From an uncultured Clostridia bacterium (GTDB lineage Bacteria > Bacillota > Clostridia > RGIG6154): 9,340 nt of DNA. Under the pieces are notes generated by a model that saw only the letters and a list, made by a program, of their open reading frames with translations, searched no databases and was not told the origin of the DNA. Within the stretch, counting starts at the first letter, position 1; every line of letters starts with the position of its first letter. Shown here in pieces: positions 1 through 6,502 of the stretch. The DNA lies in assembly GCA_934457515.1 (NCBI GenBank), contig CAKSHV010000033.1:1-9340 (forward strand), in the 5' to 3' direction. The position numbers and the translations under genes were made by a program.

Positions 1-783
1 GTTCAGCACTATCAGCAAAATATAGAAGATGACAGCTATACGCTTGCGGATTCCGAGACGAAGACCGGCTCAATCGGCAGCCAGACTGCAGCAGCGGCGA
101 AAGCTTATGACGGATTTACAGCAGTTACGCCGATTGCGCAGGAAACAATCGCACGTGACGGTTCGACGGTTGTTAAGGTTTACTACACCAGAAATAAGTA
201 TGATGTAACATTTAATGCAGGTCTTGGTGTGTTCGCAGACGGAACAAGCGCAAAGACAGAAAACTTAAAGTATGGCGCGGCAATCACAGCGCCGGCGAAC
301 CCAACAAGAACGGGATACACGTTCGGCGGCTGGGAGCCTGCACTTAGTGCAACCGTTCCGCTCGGCGGCGCAGCATACACCGCTAAATGGATACCAGGTG
401 ATGTAACTTACACGGTTTCGCACCTGCAGCAGAATGTTGAAAATGATGATTATACAGAGTTTGAAACCGAAACCCTCCCGGGCGTGGTTGGTGAACAGAC
501 TGCAGCTGCTGCAAAATCTTACACCGGCTTTACGGCGCGCACCATTGTTCAGGAGACGGTTTTGGCAAATGGCTCAACCGTTGTTAAAGTTTACTATGAC
601 AGAAATAAACACACATTAACGTTTAATGCGGACGGCGGTGTCGGCGGCACTTCGGAACAGGTTAAATACGGTGCTCCGATCGTTGCTCCGACCGTTACAA
701 AGAATGGCTATCAGTTCAAAGGCTGGCAGCCCGCGCTCAGCGCAACCATGCCGGATGAAGACGTGACCTATACGGCACAGTGG
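1..783 (+). repeat. Two long tandem units (MucBP-like plus InlB B-repeat) inside the giant protein
   Basis: Unit 1 spans 1-390 and unit 2 spans 415-783. Aligned from V(Q/S)H, they share QQN(I/V)E(D/N)D, QTAAAAK(A/S)Y(D/T)GFTA, GSTVVKVYY, (T/D)RNK, YGA and EPALSAT/QPALSAT. The linker between them is 8 codons. Unit 2 is 7 codons shorter around the start of the B-repeat. Synonymous differences are scattered throughout, so the duplication is old rather than an assembly artefact. The array probably continues to the left of the window. Confidence 0.85.
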
Positions 784-3700
784 GAAAGAATTATCAACAA
801 AGTAACCGTAACCTTTAAATTAGATGCGGCAGACACCACAAATTATGCCGAAATTGAAATTGAAAAGGGCACATCGCTCGGTGCAGCAATGCCTGCGAAC
901 CCGACAAAGGCAAACTTCAGATTTGACGGCTGGTATAACGGCGCGGCAAAAGTTGACAGCACAACAACTTTTGATGCAGATACAACTCTTATTGCAAAGT
1001 GGACAGCATATGTGAAAGTTACATTTAAGAAAGATGCAGCAGATACGGATGCGTATGCGGAAGTTCTGGTTGAGCCCGATGTTGCGTTCGGCGAAGCAAA
1101 CATGCCCGCTGATCCAACGAAAGAGCACAACTCGTTTAACGGATGGAAAACCGAGGACGGCAATGTGTTTGATAAAGACACAATCGTAACGGCAGACATC
1201 ACGGTTATTGCAGACTGGTTGGTTGACCGTGTTCGCGTTCGTTTCTATGACGGATATACAACAAACGAAGCAGACAAATTAAACGAAGTTGAGCTGGCAT
1301 ACGGCGAAACGGTTCCGACAGCCGAGTTCCCCGCTGACTTGTACAGCGATTTGTTCGGCTATAAAAAGGGACCGAGTCTTGCCTCTGTTTACACAGACGA
1401 CTACACGCATAAAGTTGCAACCGAAAACTGGTATGTTGATGAAACAACCGGTGAGTGGAAATTGTTTGACGACACCATTGCGGTTACAAAAGACATGAAT
1501 GTATACCGCGTATTTAAATGGTTCGGCATATATCTTGACAATCCGAGAATCGGAAGAACCGTGTCGGTCGGCGCTCCGTATGAGGCAGACAGCACCCGTA
1601 CGTTAGACACCGTTAAGGATATGACGGTGAGCGCGAGAAACCAGCTTGCTTGGCTGATGTCTCTGCCGAAGTATTCCGAATACGAAGACAAGATCATGAA
1701 AAAATTAGAATCGACCGGGTTGATGACAGCAGACAGAGAAATCGGCATTTTAGATATTCCGGTTGCTATTGTTTCGGTTATCTCTCCCGAAAAGATTCGC
1801 AAGGAAATTAAGCAGTATATTGAGGATGCCATCAACGATCCTGCAAAATTGGATTCGCTGTTTGATATCATTGATGTTAACGAGCTTGCAAACCAGATTG
1901 GTGCGGATAAGCTGTTTGACATGCTGACAGATGCGCAGATTTTAAGCATTTTGAAAGATGCGAACAACGAGGATAAAGTGGTTGACTTCATTAAAGATAA
2001 TTTAACCAATCCTACAATGGAACAGACGGTTATTGACTATCTGAAGGCGCAGCTTTCCGATCCGACATCGACGTTCAGAGCAGATATTATTGCAGAAATT
2101 AAAGCAAAACTGGCAACCGATACGGACCTTCGCGAAAAGGTTTTGACCGATGCGGGCTTGCTGAACTCTATATTGGCTCAGCCGTCTTTGAAAGACGCGG
2201 TTGTTGACCTTGCAACCGAGGATTCGTTTATCGAAACCGCACTTTCGGATGATACACTGAAAACAACTTTGGTAAACGAATTGGTTTTGGATGATGACTT
2301 TGTTGCAATTCTGCTGAACACAACCGAGTTTAAAGAGCATGTAATCGATCAGCTTAGAAACTCCACCCTTGGTCAGGATGTTAAGAATTTGATTAACACA
2401 AATTCGACCTTTAAGGATGAAATTATAAGTGAAATTAAAGGTGACACAGGCTTTATGAATCACCTAAAGACCGACCTGAAAGACGATATTCTGACAGAAC
2501 TTGGTACCTATGCGACCAAAGAAGATGTTGTAGATTACATCTTACAGGTTGCAGGCAGCAAAGATTTTTCCGCGTTCCTCTCCGCAGCTGATTTGGAACA
2601 GATTTATGTAGACCATGTTCCGGGTTGGAATTCAATGACGGATGCGCAGAAAGCAGATGCTTTGAACAACTTAGCTTCCGACTCTGCAAAACGTGATGAA
2701 ATCTGGGCACAGGTTCAGCAGAAAGTTGAAGATTACAAAAATCAGGTTATTGATGAGTATGCGGACGGCACACTTGCAAACATCGAAATTGAAGATTTAA
2801 TCAACAATGCGGTATTGAATACAATCGTTAAATTTATTGACGGAACACCCACCGTTGCAGATGATGCTATTGAAGAAAACATTTTTGCATATATCAACGA
2901 TAAGCTTGCCGATATTAATTCCATTACGGATTCGGATATCAAAAATATGGTTGAAAATGCACGTGACGGTTTTGTGAATACCGCAAAAGATTTACCGAAC
3001 CTGGAAACATACGTTAAAGAATTCCGTGATGCACACGAAAACGAAATTAAAACCATTATTTCGAATGAATATGCAACCATTACGGATTACATTAAGAACA
3101 ACGTATCAAATCCGAATGTATTTGCACTGTTAGATGACATGCTGCGCACCAAGGCGGCAAGTGTGAATGACACTGTTATTTCGGATTATCTTGACGGCAT
3201 GTCCGATTCGGCTCTTTCGGATTATCTGAAAGATTATGTTGAAGACGCTGCAAACGATGCGAAAGTTATAGAGTATATTAAGAAGTTCATTGCAAGCGAC
3301 AGCTTAAATGAGACATTTGTTGCAACCTATCGTGCAGACATCGCAAATGCTCTTGCCGGCACGGATATTTCCGCTTTCGTTGACAAAGACATGATTAAAG
3401 ACTATATTAACGGTCTGTCCGATGCGGAAAAGAAAGATCTTGCCGATAAGATTTATGCAAATCTTGAGACGCTTTCGTACTTCACAGAATTTATGGCAGC
3501 GTTTGACAATAAGAAAGATTCGTTTGAAATCAATGAAAACAACACCATGTTTGTTATGGCTGTTGCAGAGGCAATTAAGAGCTTTGATTACAACACCATT
3601 ATTGCAATGGTAAATAACAAGGCGGTTAAAAAACTCTTAAACGTTATGGGTCAGGACTTCTTAAAGCCGTTCTTTGAACAGGCACAGAATGACTATTATA

Positions 3701-4743
3701 ACGGCATTAAAGATATTGTGGACGAAATTAACGCTGATAAGGCGGCAGGAAACCCTGTTAAGACGTATAAATATTCCACATCACTTAACTTCAAAGTAAA
3801 TGCCGTAACTGATGTTTTGATTCCTGTATATGACAAGGGCCAGGATAAGGCAATTCAGATTCTTAAAAACAACAATGTTTATTATGATGATAACCCGTAT
3901 CTGAAGTACCTGATGGAACAGGATGTAGTTGACGAATTGCTGATTAAAGTCGGCGCACCGACCGAAACGCTTACAGGCTATAAGTTAAAAGGTGAGCTTG
4001 ACTATTACGATTATGCGCAGAAGATGTTAATTATTGCCGATGACGCACTTTGCTGGTACGGTGACAATTTAACCGAGGCACAGAGAGACGCAATTATCAA
4101 GGCAGTACTTGAAAAGCTGATTAAAGCGCATGACAAGTTTAACAAAATTGTTGCGGATTACGATTCGACAGGCAACCTGCCCGGAAAAGTTGAAAACGCA
4201 ATCAACAGCGTAAGCCAGCTTGGTAAGCTGATCACCAAGTACAGCAAGCAAATTGACAGCATGGTAGACAGATATTTGGGCAGCGGCTTGAACCGTCACT
4301 TCGAGTCGAGCGACATTATGGAAAACAAAAAATTCCAGACTGCCGTTGACATTATGCTCGGTACAGATGACCCGGTATTTACCATTGACATGCTTTACGA
4401 TATCTTCTACAGATATGACGACAAGATGCAGGAAAAATTAAAGCAGCTGGTTGACAGCGGCAAGTTAAGAAAAGCACTTGACAAGTTCGAAAAGATGGAT
4501 ATTGCAAAACTGTTTGACGGCGTTGGCAATTCCAAGGTAACATCTCTTGCAGAAAAACTGAACGAACTGAAGAACAAAGGCCGCGTTACAAGCGCATTTG
4601 AGTCTATGTATGATACTTTGGTATTCATTGCAGATCACGGTATTGAGCCGTTCAGAATCGAAGAGACTGTTGTAACAACGCAGGATGCTTATGAAGTTAA
4701 AATCGGCAACACTGCATTGAAAGTTAGACGTTACTACGAGTAA
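1..4743 (+). CDS. Giant surface protein, InlB-type repeats plus long helical region (5' end missing)
   Basis: The reading frame is open from base 1 to the TAA at 4741-4743, so at least 1,580 residues are present and the start lies outside the window. A GTG at 229 lacks a ribosome site and falls inside a repeat, so it is not the start. In window codon numbering, residues 1-130 and 139-261 are two long units, each a MucBP-like strand region (VxHxQQN ... GSTVVKVYYxRNK) followed by an InlB B-repeat (GYxFxGWxPALSAT ... YTAxW). Residues 268-334 and 338-406 are two shorter B-repeats. Residues 407-507 form a divergent module ending FKW. From about 508 to the end the protein is acidic and mostly predicted helix, with degenerate helix-pair motifs. 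There is one cysteine (codon 1351), no LPXTG motif and no C-terminal membrane helix. B-repeats are typical of secreted adhesin-like proteins; the role of the helical part is unknown. Secretion and any anchor must be encoded upstream. The SLH gene follows 66 bases downstream. Confidence 0.9.
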   Translation, partial: VQHYQQNIEDDSYTLADSETKTGSIGSQTAAAAKAYDGFTAVTPIAQETIARDGSTVVKVYYTRNKYDVTFNAGLGVFADGTSAKTENLKYGAAITAPANPTRTGYTFGGWEPALSATVPLGGAAYTAKWIPGDVTYTVSHLQQNVENDDYTEFETETLPGVVGEQTAAAAKSYTGFTARTIVQETVLANGSTVVKVYYDRNKHTLTFNADGGVGGTSEQVKYGAPIVAPTVTKNGYQFKGWQPALSATMPDEDVTYTAQWERIINKVTVTFKLDAADTTNYAEIEIEKGTSLGAAMPANPTKANFRFDGWYNGAAKVDSTTTFDADTTLIAKWTAYVKVTFKKDAADTDAYAEVLVEPDVAFGEANMPADPTKEHNSFNGWKTEDGNVFDKDTIVTADITVIADWLVDRVRVRFYDGYTTNEADKLNEVELAYGETVPTAEFPADLYSDLFGYKKGPSLASVYTDDYTHKVATENWYVDETTGEWKLFDDTIAVTKDMNVYRVFKWFGIYLDNPRIGRTVSVGAPYEADSTRTLDTVKDMTVSARNQLAWLMSLPKYSEYEDKIMKKLESTGLMTADREIGILDIPVAIVSVISPEKIRKEIKQYIEDAINDPAKLDSLFDIIDVNELANQIGADKLFDMLTDAQILSILKDANNEDKVVDFIKDNLTNPTMEQTVIDYLKAQLSDPTSTFRADIIAEIKAKLATDTDLREKVLTDAGLLNSILAQPSLKDAVVDLATEDSFIETALSDDTLKTTLVNELVLDDDFVAILLNTTEFKEHVIDQLRNSTLGQDVKNLINTNSTFKDEIISEIKGDTGFMNHLKTDLKDDILTELGTYATKEDVVDYILQVAGSKDFSAFLSAADLEQIYVDHVPGWNSMTDAQKADALNNLASDSAKRDEIWAQVQQKVEDYKNQVIDEYADGTLANIEIEDLINNAVLNTIVKFIDGTPTVADDAIEENIFAYINDKLADINSITDSDIKNMVENARDGFVNTAKDLPNLETYVKEFRDAHENEIKTIISNEYATITDYIKNNVSNPNVFALLDDMLRTKAASVNDTVISDYLDGMSDSALSDYLKDYVEDAANDAKVIEYIKKFIASDSLNETFVATYRADIANALAGTDISAFVDKDMIKDYINGLSDAEKKDLADKIYANLETLSYFTEFMAAFDNKKDSFEINENNTMFVMAVAEAIKSFDYNTIIAMVNNKAVKKLLNVMGQDFLKPFFEQAQNDYYNGIKDIVDEINADKAAGNPVKTYKYSTSLNFKVNAVTDVLIPVYDKGQDKAIQILKNNNVYYDDNPYLKYLMEQDVVDELLIKVGAPTETLTGYKLKGELDYYDYAQKMLIIADDALCWYGDNLTEAQRDAIIKAVLEKLIKAHDKFNKIVADYDSTGNLPGKVENAINSVSQLGKLITKYSKQIDSMVDRYLGSGLNRHFESSDIMENKKFQTAVDIMLGTDDPVFTIDMLYDIFYRYDDKMQEKLKQLVDSGKLRKALDKFEKMDIAKLFDGVGNSKVTSLAEKLNELKNKGRVTSAFESMYDTLVFIADHGIEPFRIEETVVTTQDAYEVKIGNTALKVRRYYE
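802..1218 (+). repeat. Two short tandem InlB-type B-repeats inside the giant protein
   Basis: Units at 802-1002 and 1012-1218 each run from V(T/K)VTFKxDAADT through PA(N/D)PTK and F(D/N)GW to a closing W (IAKW, IADW). They lack the MucBP-like half found in the preceding units. They also replace the usual glycine-rich F(D/N)ANGG turn with KxDAADT. A more divergent module follows at 1219-1521 and ends FKW. Confidence 0.75.
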
Positions 4744-4761
4744 ACAATAAAAAATGAGGGG

Positions 4762-4783
4762 TGGGCAGGAGCAATTCTGCCCA
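4762..4783 (+). other. Intergenic hairpin between the two surface-protein genes
   Basis: TGGGCAG (4762-4768) and CTGCCCA (4777-4783) are perfect complements around an 8-base loop. The stem can extend outward by G-U and G-C pairs. No T-run follows, so it is not a standard intrinsic terminator. It sits 14 bases before the next gene's ribosome site (AAGGAGG, 4798-4804). It could set the ratio of the two products through RNA processing, 3'-end protection or partial termination. Confidence 0.45.
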
Positions 4784-4809
4784 TTCCCGCTATAAAGAAG
4801 GAGGATACC

Positions 4810-6015
4810 ATGAAAAGGATATTATGTATAGCTTTGGCAACACTTTTAAGCATTTCAAGTGTTGCAAGCGCAATGGCAGCCGATGTGACGGCAGCGCCGA
4901 TAGCAGCAGAAACGCAGACAATTACATTTGAAGATGTTGACGCGTCTACCGTTCAGGGCCAGGCAATTTACAAGCTGGTTAAAGCGGGTGTTATTTTGGG
5001 TGACGGTGACGGCACATTCCGCCCGAATGACGGTATCACGCGCGGCGAGCTTTGCAAAATTGTAAACTTAATTTTCGGTTATACCGAAAAGGCAAACCAA
5101 ATGTTCAGTGATGTTACGGACAAGGATTGGTATAAAGATTTTGTTTTGGTTGCACAGAAAGCAGGCTATATCAAAGGGCATGATGACGGCACATTCCGCG
5201 GCGAAGATAATGTAACCAGAGAAGAAGCGTGCACGATTATAACGCGCGTTGCAACGCTTTACGATTTGGGAATTACGGTTGAAATTAAAGACGCGGTTTC
5301 GGACTGGGCGATGCCTTATGTTCAAAAGGTTGTTTCCAATTACCTTATGCCGCTTGAGGCGGGCAACCTGTTCCGCGCAACAGAAAATATCACCCGCGGC
5401 GAGTTTTGCGAAGTGTTCTCGAAATTCTTAAAAGAACAGACAACTGACGAGCCGAAACAGGATGACACCAAAAAAGACGATAATAAAAAAGACGATACGA
5501 AGAAAGATGACAACAAAGGAACCACAGGCGGCTCTACAGGCGGCAGCACGGGCGGCAATACGGGTGGCAATACGGGCGGCTCGACCGGCGGAAATACCGG
5601 TGGTAACACAGGCGGGAATACAAAACCCGGCGGTCCCGATCCGAGTGAGCCCGATCCTGACGAACCCGATCCGGATCAGCCTACCAATTATGAAGAGATT
5701 AATGCTGAAATGGTGAAAAATCTGCAGGCAATGCTGGATGATTTAAATCGCGTAACTTTCGGCAACAGAAAGCAGCGCCAGATTATCGATATTGTAAAAC
5801 AGTGCATTTCCGATACGATTGCTGTGGCAGATTCTGAAGTGATTGATTCGGACTATGTGAAAACCACATACAGCGCCGAAATTGGTGAGGCAAAAACGAT
5901 ATATAACGAAAATATGGATGCGGATGAGCAGAGCGACTTTAAGTATAAGCTCGGCACGGAATTAAATTCTGCAACCACTTCGTGGCTTATGGATGCGTTT
6001 GATATTCAGATGTAA
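4810..6015 (+). CDS. Secreted SLH-domain protein with low-complexity linker and unknown C-terminal domain
   Basis: 401 residues. The ATG follows AAGGAGG with a 5-base gap. Residues 1-24 are a signal peptide (MKR, hydrophobic core, SAMAA|D). Three SLH domains lie at about 40-90, 99-150 and 160-208, marked by TRGE (77-80), TREE (136-139) and TRGE (195-198). SLH triplets typically bind pyruvylated secondary cell-wall polymer, so the protein should sit on the outside of the wall. The linker has three parts: alternating DD(T/N)KK (about 218-236), eight TGG(S/N) units and PDPxEP repeats (276-291). Residues 293-401 are a probably helical, acidic domain that I do not recognise. A cysteine occupies the same place in every SLH domain (82, 141, 200), with another at 332. 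The gene is probably cotranscribed with the giant surface gene upstream and is followed by a terminator. It may be a wall-bound partner of the giant protein, but that is inference. Confidence 0.9.
   Translation: MKRILCIALATLLSISSVASAMAADVTAAPIAAETQTITFEDVDASTVQGQAIYKLVKAGVILGDGDGTFRPNDGITRGELCKIVNLIFGYTEKANQMFSDVTDKDWYKDFVLVAQKAGYIKGHDDGTFRGEDNVTREEACTIITRVATLYDLGITVEIKDAVSDWAMPYVQKVVSNYLMPLEAGNLFRATENITRGEFCEVFSKFLKEQTTDEPKQDDTKKDDNKKDDTKKDDNKGTTGGSTGGSTGGNTGGNTGGSTGGNTGGNTGGNTKPGGPDPSEPDPDEPDPDQPTNYEEINAEMVKNLQAMLDDLNRVTFGNRKQRQIIDIVKQCISDTIAVADSEVIDSDYVKTTYSAEIGEAKTIYNENMDADEQSDFKYKLGTELNSATTSWLMDAFDIQM
5524..5619 (+). repeat. Eight 12-bp tandem units encoding TGG(S/N)
   Basis: Eight in-frame 12-base units with consensus AC(A/G/C)GG(C/T)GG(C/N)(AAT/AGC/TCN) encode TGGS, TGGS, TGGN, TGGN, TGGS, TGGN, TGGN, TGGN. 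The array is a flexible spacer between the SLH domains and the C-terminal domain. Multiples of 12 bases keep the frame, so slippage could change spacer length. The third-base differences argue against very recent expansion. Confidence 0.85.
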
Positions 6016-6024
6016 CGAAAAAGG

Positions 6025-6054
6025 AAAGGCGGCTGAGTAATCGGCCGCCTTTTT
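6025..6054 (+). terminator. Intrinsic terminator after the SLH gene
   Basis: AAAGGCGGC (6025-6033) pairs perfectly with GCCGCCTTT (6044-6052), and the T-run is 6050-6054. It starts 10 bases after the SLH stop codon and separates the surface-protein pair from the leader that follows. Confidence 0.9.
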
Positions 6055-6085
6055 AAGTTAGCGGTTTAACTGCGCGGAAAAGTAG

Positions 6086-6114
6086 TTGACAAGTGGGGGA
6101 AAACGTGTTATAAT
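6086..6114 (+). promoter_or_regulatory. Consensus sigma-A promoter with extended -10
   Basis: TTGACA (6086-6091), a 17-base spacer and TATAAT (6109-6114), with TGT (6106-6108) giving an extended -10. This is a perfect match to the consensus. Transcription should start near 6121. It is the only strong promoter I see before the CNNM/CorC gene. The -10 overlaps the left arm (6112-6120) of an inverted repeat, so the promoter may have partly formed within, or be modulated by, that repeat. Confidence 0.85.
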
Positions 6115-6200
6115 TGGCATATACAAATTTTGCTGTGCAAAATTTAAAGAGTCGATTCCGACTCTTCGCCGCAGCCGAGAACGGCTGCGAAATGCCAATT
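6112..6200 (+). repeat. Three-hairpin palindromic module framed by a 9-bp inverted repeat
   Basis: AATTGGCAT (6112-6120) and ATGCCAATT (6192-6200) are perfect inverted repeats. Between them are three perfect hairpins side by side: AAATTTTGC/TGT/GCAAAATTT (6125-6145, 9 bp), AAGAGTCG/ATTC/CGACTCTT (6147-6166, 8 bp) and CGCAGCCG/AGAA/CGGCTGCG (6170-6189, 8 bp). Folded as one strand this is a cloverleaf. No target-site duplication is evident. It resembles a REP- or MITE-like interspersed palindromic element or a structured RNA. If the transcript starts near 6121, the left closing arm is not in the RNA. Copy number in the genome cannot be judged here. Confidence 0.65.
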
Positions 6201-6266
6201 GACGGGCGCCTGAAAAAATGCCCTTGCAAGCAAGTGTTTTGACTTCCGGCAGAGTTTTTAATTGGC

Positions 6267-6332
6267 ATGAAAGTGTTTAGCAGTATTTATAAGCTTGCTG
6301 CCGCAAAAAGGTGCGGGTGGCTTAAAAAATAA
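6267..6332 (+). CDS. Candidate small ORF in the leader, 21 codons, cationic
   Basis: ATG 6267-6269 to TAA 6330-6332. The peptide starts MKVFSSIYK and ends CGWLKK, with six Lys/Arg and an alanine-rich middle, so it could be an amphipathic helix. The upstream GGCAGAG (6248-6254) is only a weak ribosome site. The start codon overlaps the third copy of the AATTGGCAT arm. A short ORF like this may occur by chance, so this is a weak call. Confidence 0.2.
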   Translation: MKVFSSIYKLAAAKRCGWLKK

Positions 6333-6401
6333 ATTAAACCGCGTTATGCGCGGCTTAAATACATAAATTTTGGTGTAAAGCCGGAAAGGAAATCAACCTA
6401 T

Positions 6402-6458
6402 ATGTTATACGCCGACGGAGAAGTTCCTCGACGAAGAACGTACAATTTCATAGAGTGA
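6402..6458 (+). CDS. Candidate 18-residue leader peptide before the attenuator
   Basis: ATG 6402-6404 to TGA 6456-6458 encodes MLYADGEVPRRRTYNFIE. A GGAAAGGA stretch (6383-6390) lies 11 bases upstream as a possible ribosome site. The three arginine codons are CGA CGA AGA, of which CGA is usually uncommon in Clostridia. They lie in a dyad, GTTC-C-TCG-A-CGA-A-GAAC (6423-6439). The stop codon is followed after one base by the terminator stem (from 6460), so a ribosome on the last codons would cover the stem's 5' arm. The placement is that of a leader peptide controlling attenuation. PRRR also occurs in the E. coli/Salmonella Mg2+-responsive MgtL leader ([17 protein letters not shown]). Such a short match could be chance. 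Confidence 0.4.
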   Translation: MLYADGEVPRRRTYNFIE

Positions 6459-6459
6459 C

Positions 6460-6502
6460 AGGCATGGCCTCGCCGAGTTTGGCGTGTGGCTTTGCCTTTT
6501 TT
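6460..6502 (+). terminator. Intrinsic terminator / attenuator before the CNNM/CorC gene
   Basis: The stem is built from AGGCA (6460-6464) with TGCCT (6493-6497), GCC (6467-6469) with GGC (6488-6490), and CGCC (6471-6474) with GGCG (6481-6484), around the loop GAGTTT. T-runs follow at 6497-6502 and 6507-6512. It stands between the strong promoter and the gene, so it must be bypassed for expression or must end a separate RNA. Confidence 0.75.

Noticed and set aside
229..231. GTG as the start of the first gene
   Set aside because: The same frame is open back to base 1 and encodes a conserved part of the repeat unit. No ribosome site precedes the GTG.
1401..2463. Long antisense ORFs (202 and 153 codons)
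   Set aside because: They lie opposite a clear coding frame, lack ribosome sites and recognisable domains, and are explained by the codon bias of the + strand gene.
4600..4743. C-terminal sorting signal or membrane anchor on the giant protein
   Set aside because: The last residues (NTALKVRRYYE) contain no LPXTG-type motif and no hydrophobic segment.
5524..5619. CRISPR-like direct repeats
   Set aside because: The 12-base units are contiguous, in frame and coding for TGG(S/N), with no spacers.
6053..6268. 71-codon ORF on the minus strand across the hairpin module
   Set aside because: It reads through perfect palindromes and the terminator, with no convincing ribosome site or domain. It is probably a by-product of the repeat structure.
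6061..6342. Nine-base complement GCGGTTTAA (6061-6069) with TTAAACCGC (6334-6342)
   Set aside because: The left part is upstream of the promoter and would not be in the transcript. It is too short to call a DNA-level repeat over this distance.
6311..6343. T-box-like GGGTGG followed by ACCGCG
   Set aside because: The two halves are separated by about 20 bases instead of being adjacent, stem I features are absent, and the downstream gene is not amino-acid related.
6391..6416. Resemblance of CCTATATG ... ATACGC to part of the M-box Mg2+ riboswitch
   Set aside because: The flanking conserved M-box segments (such as GTTAGGTGAGGCTCC and GTGCTAAAGCTC) are missing, so only a short match remains.
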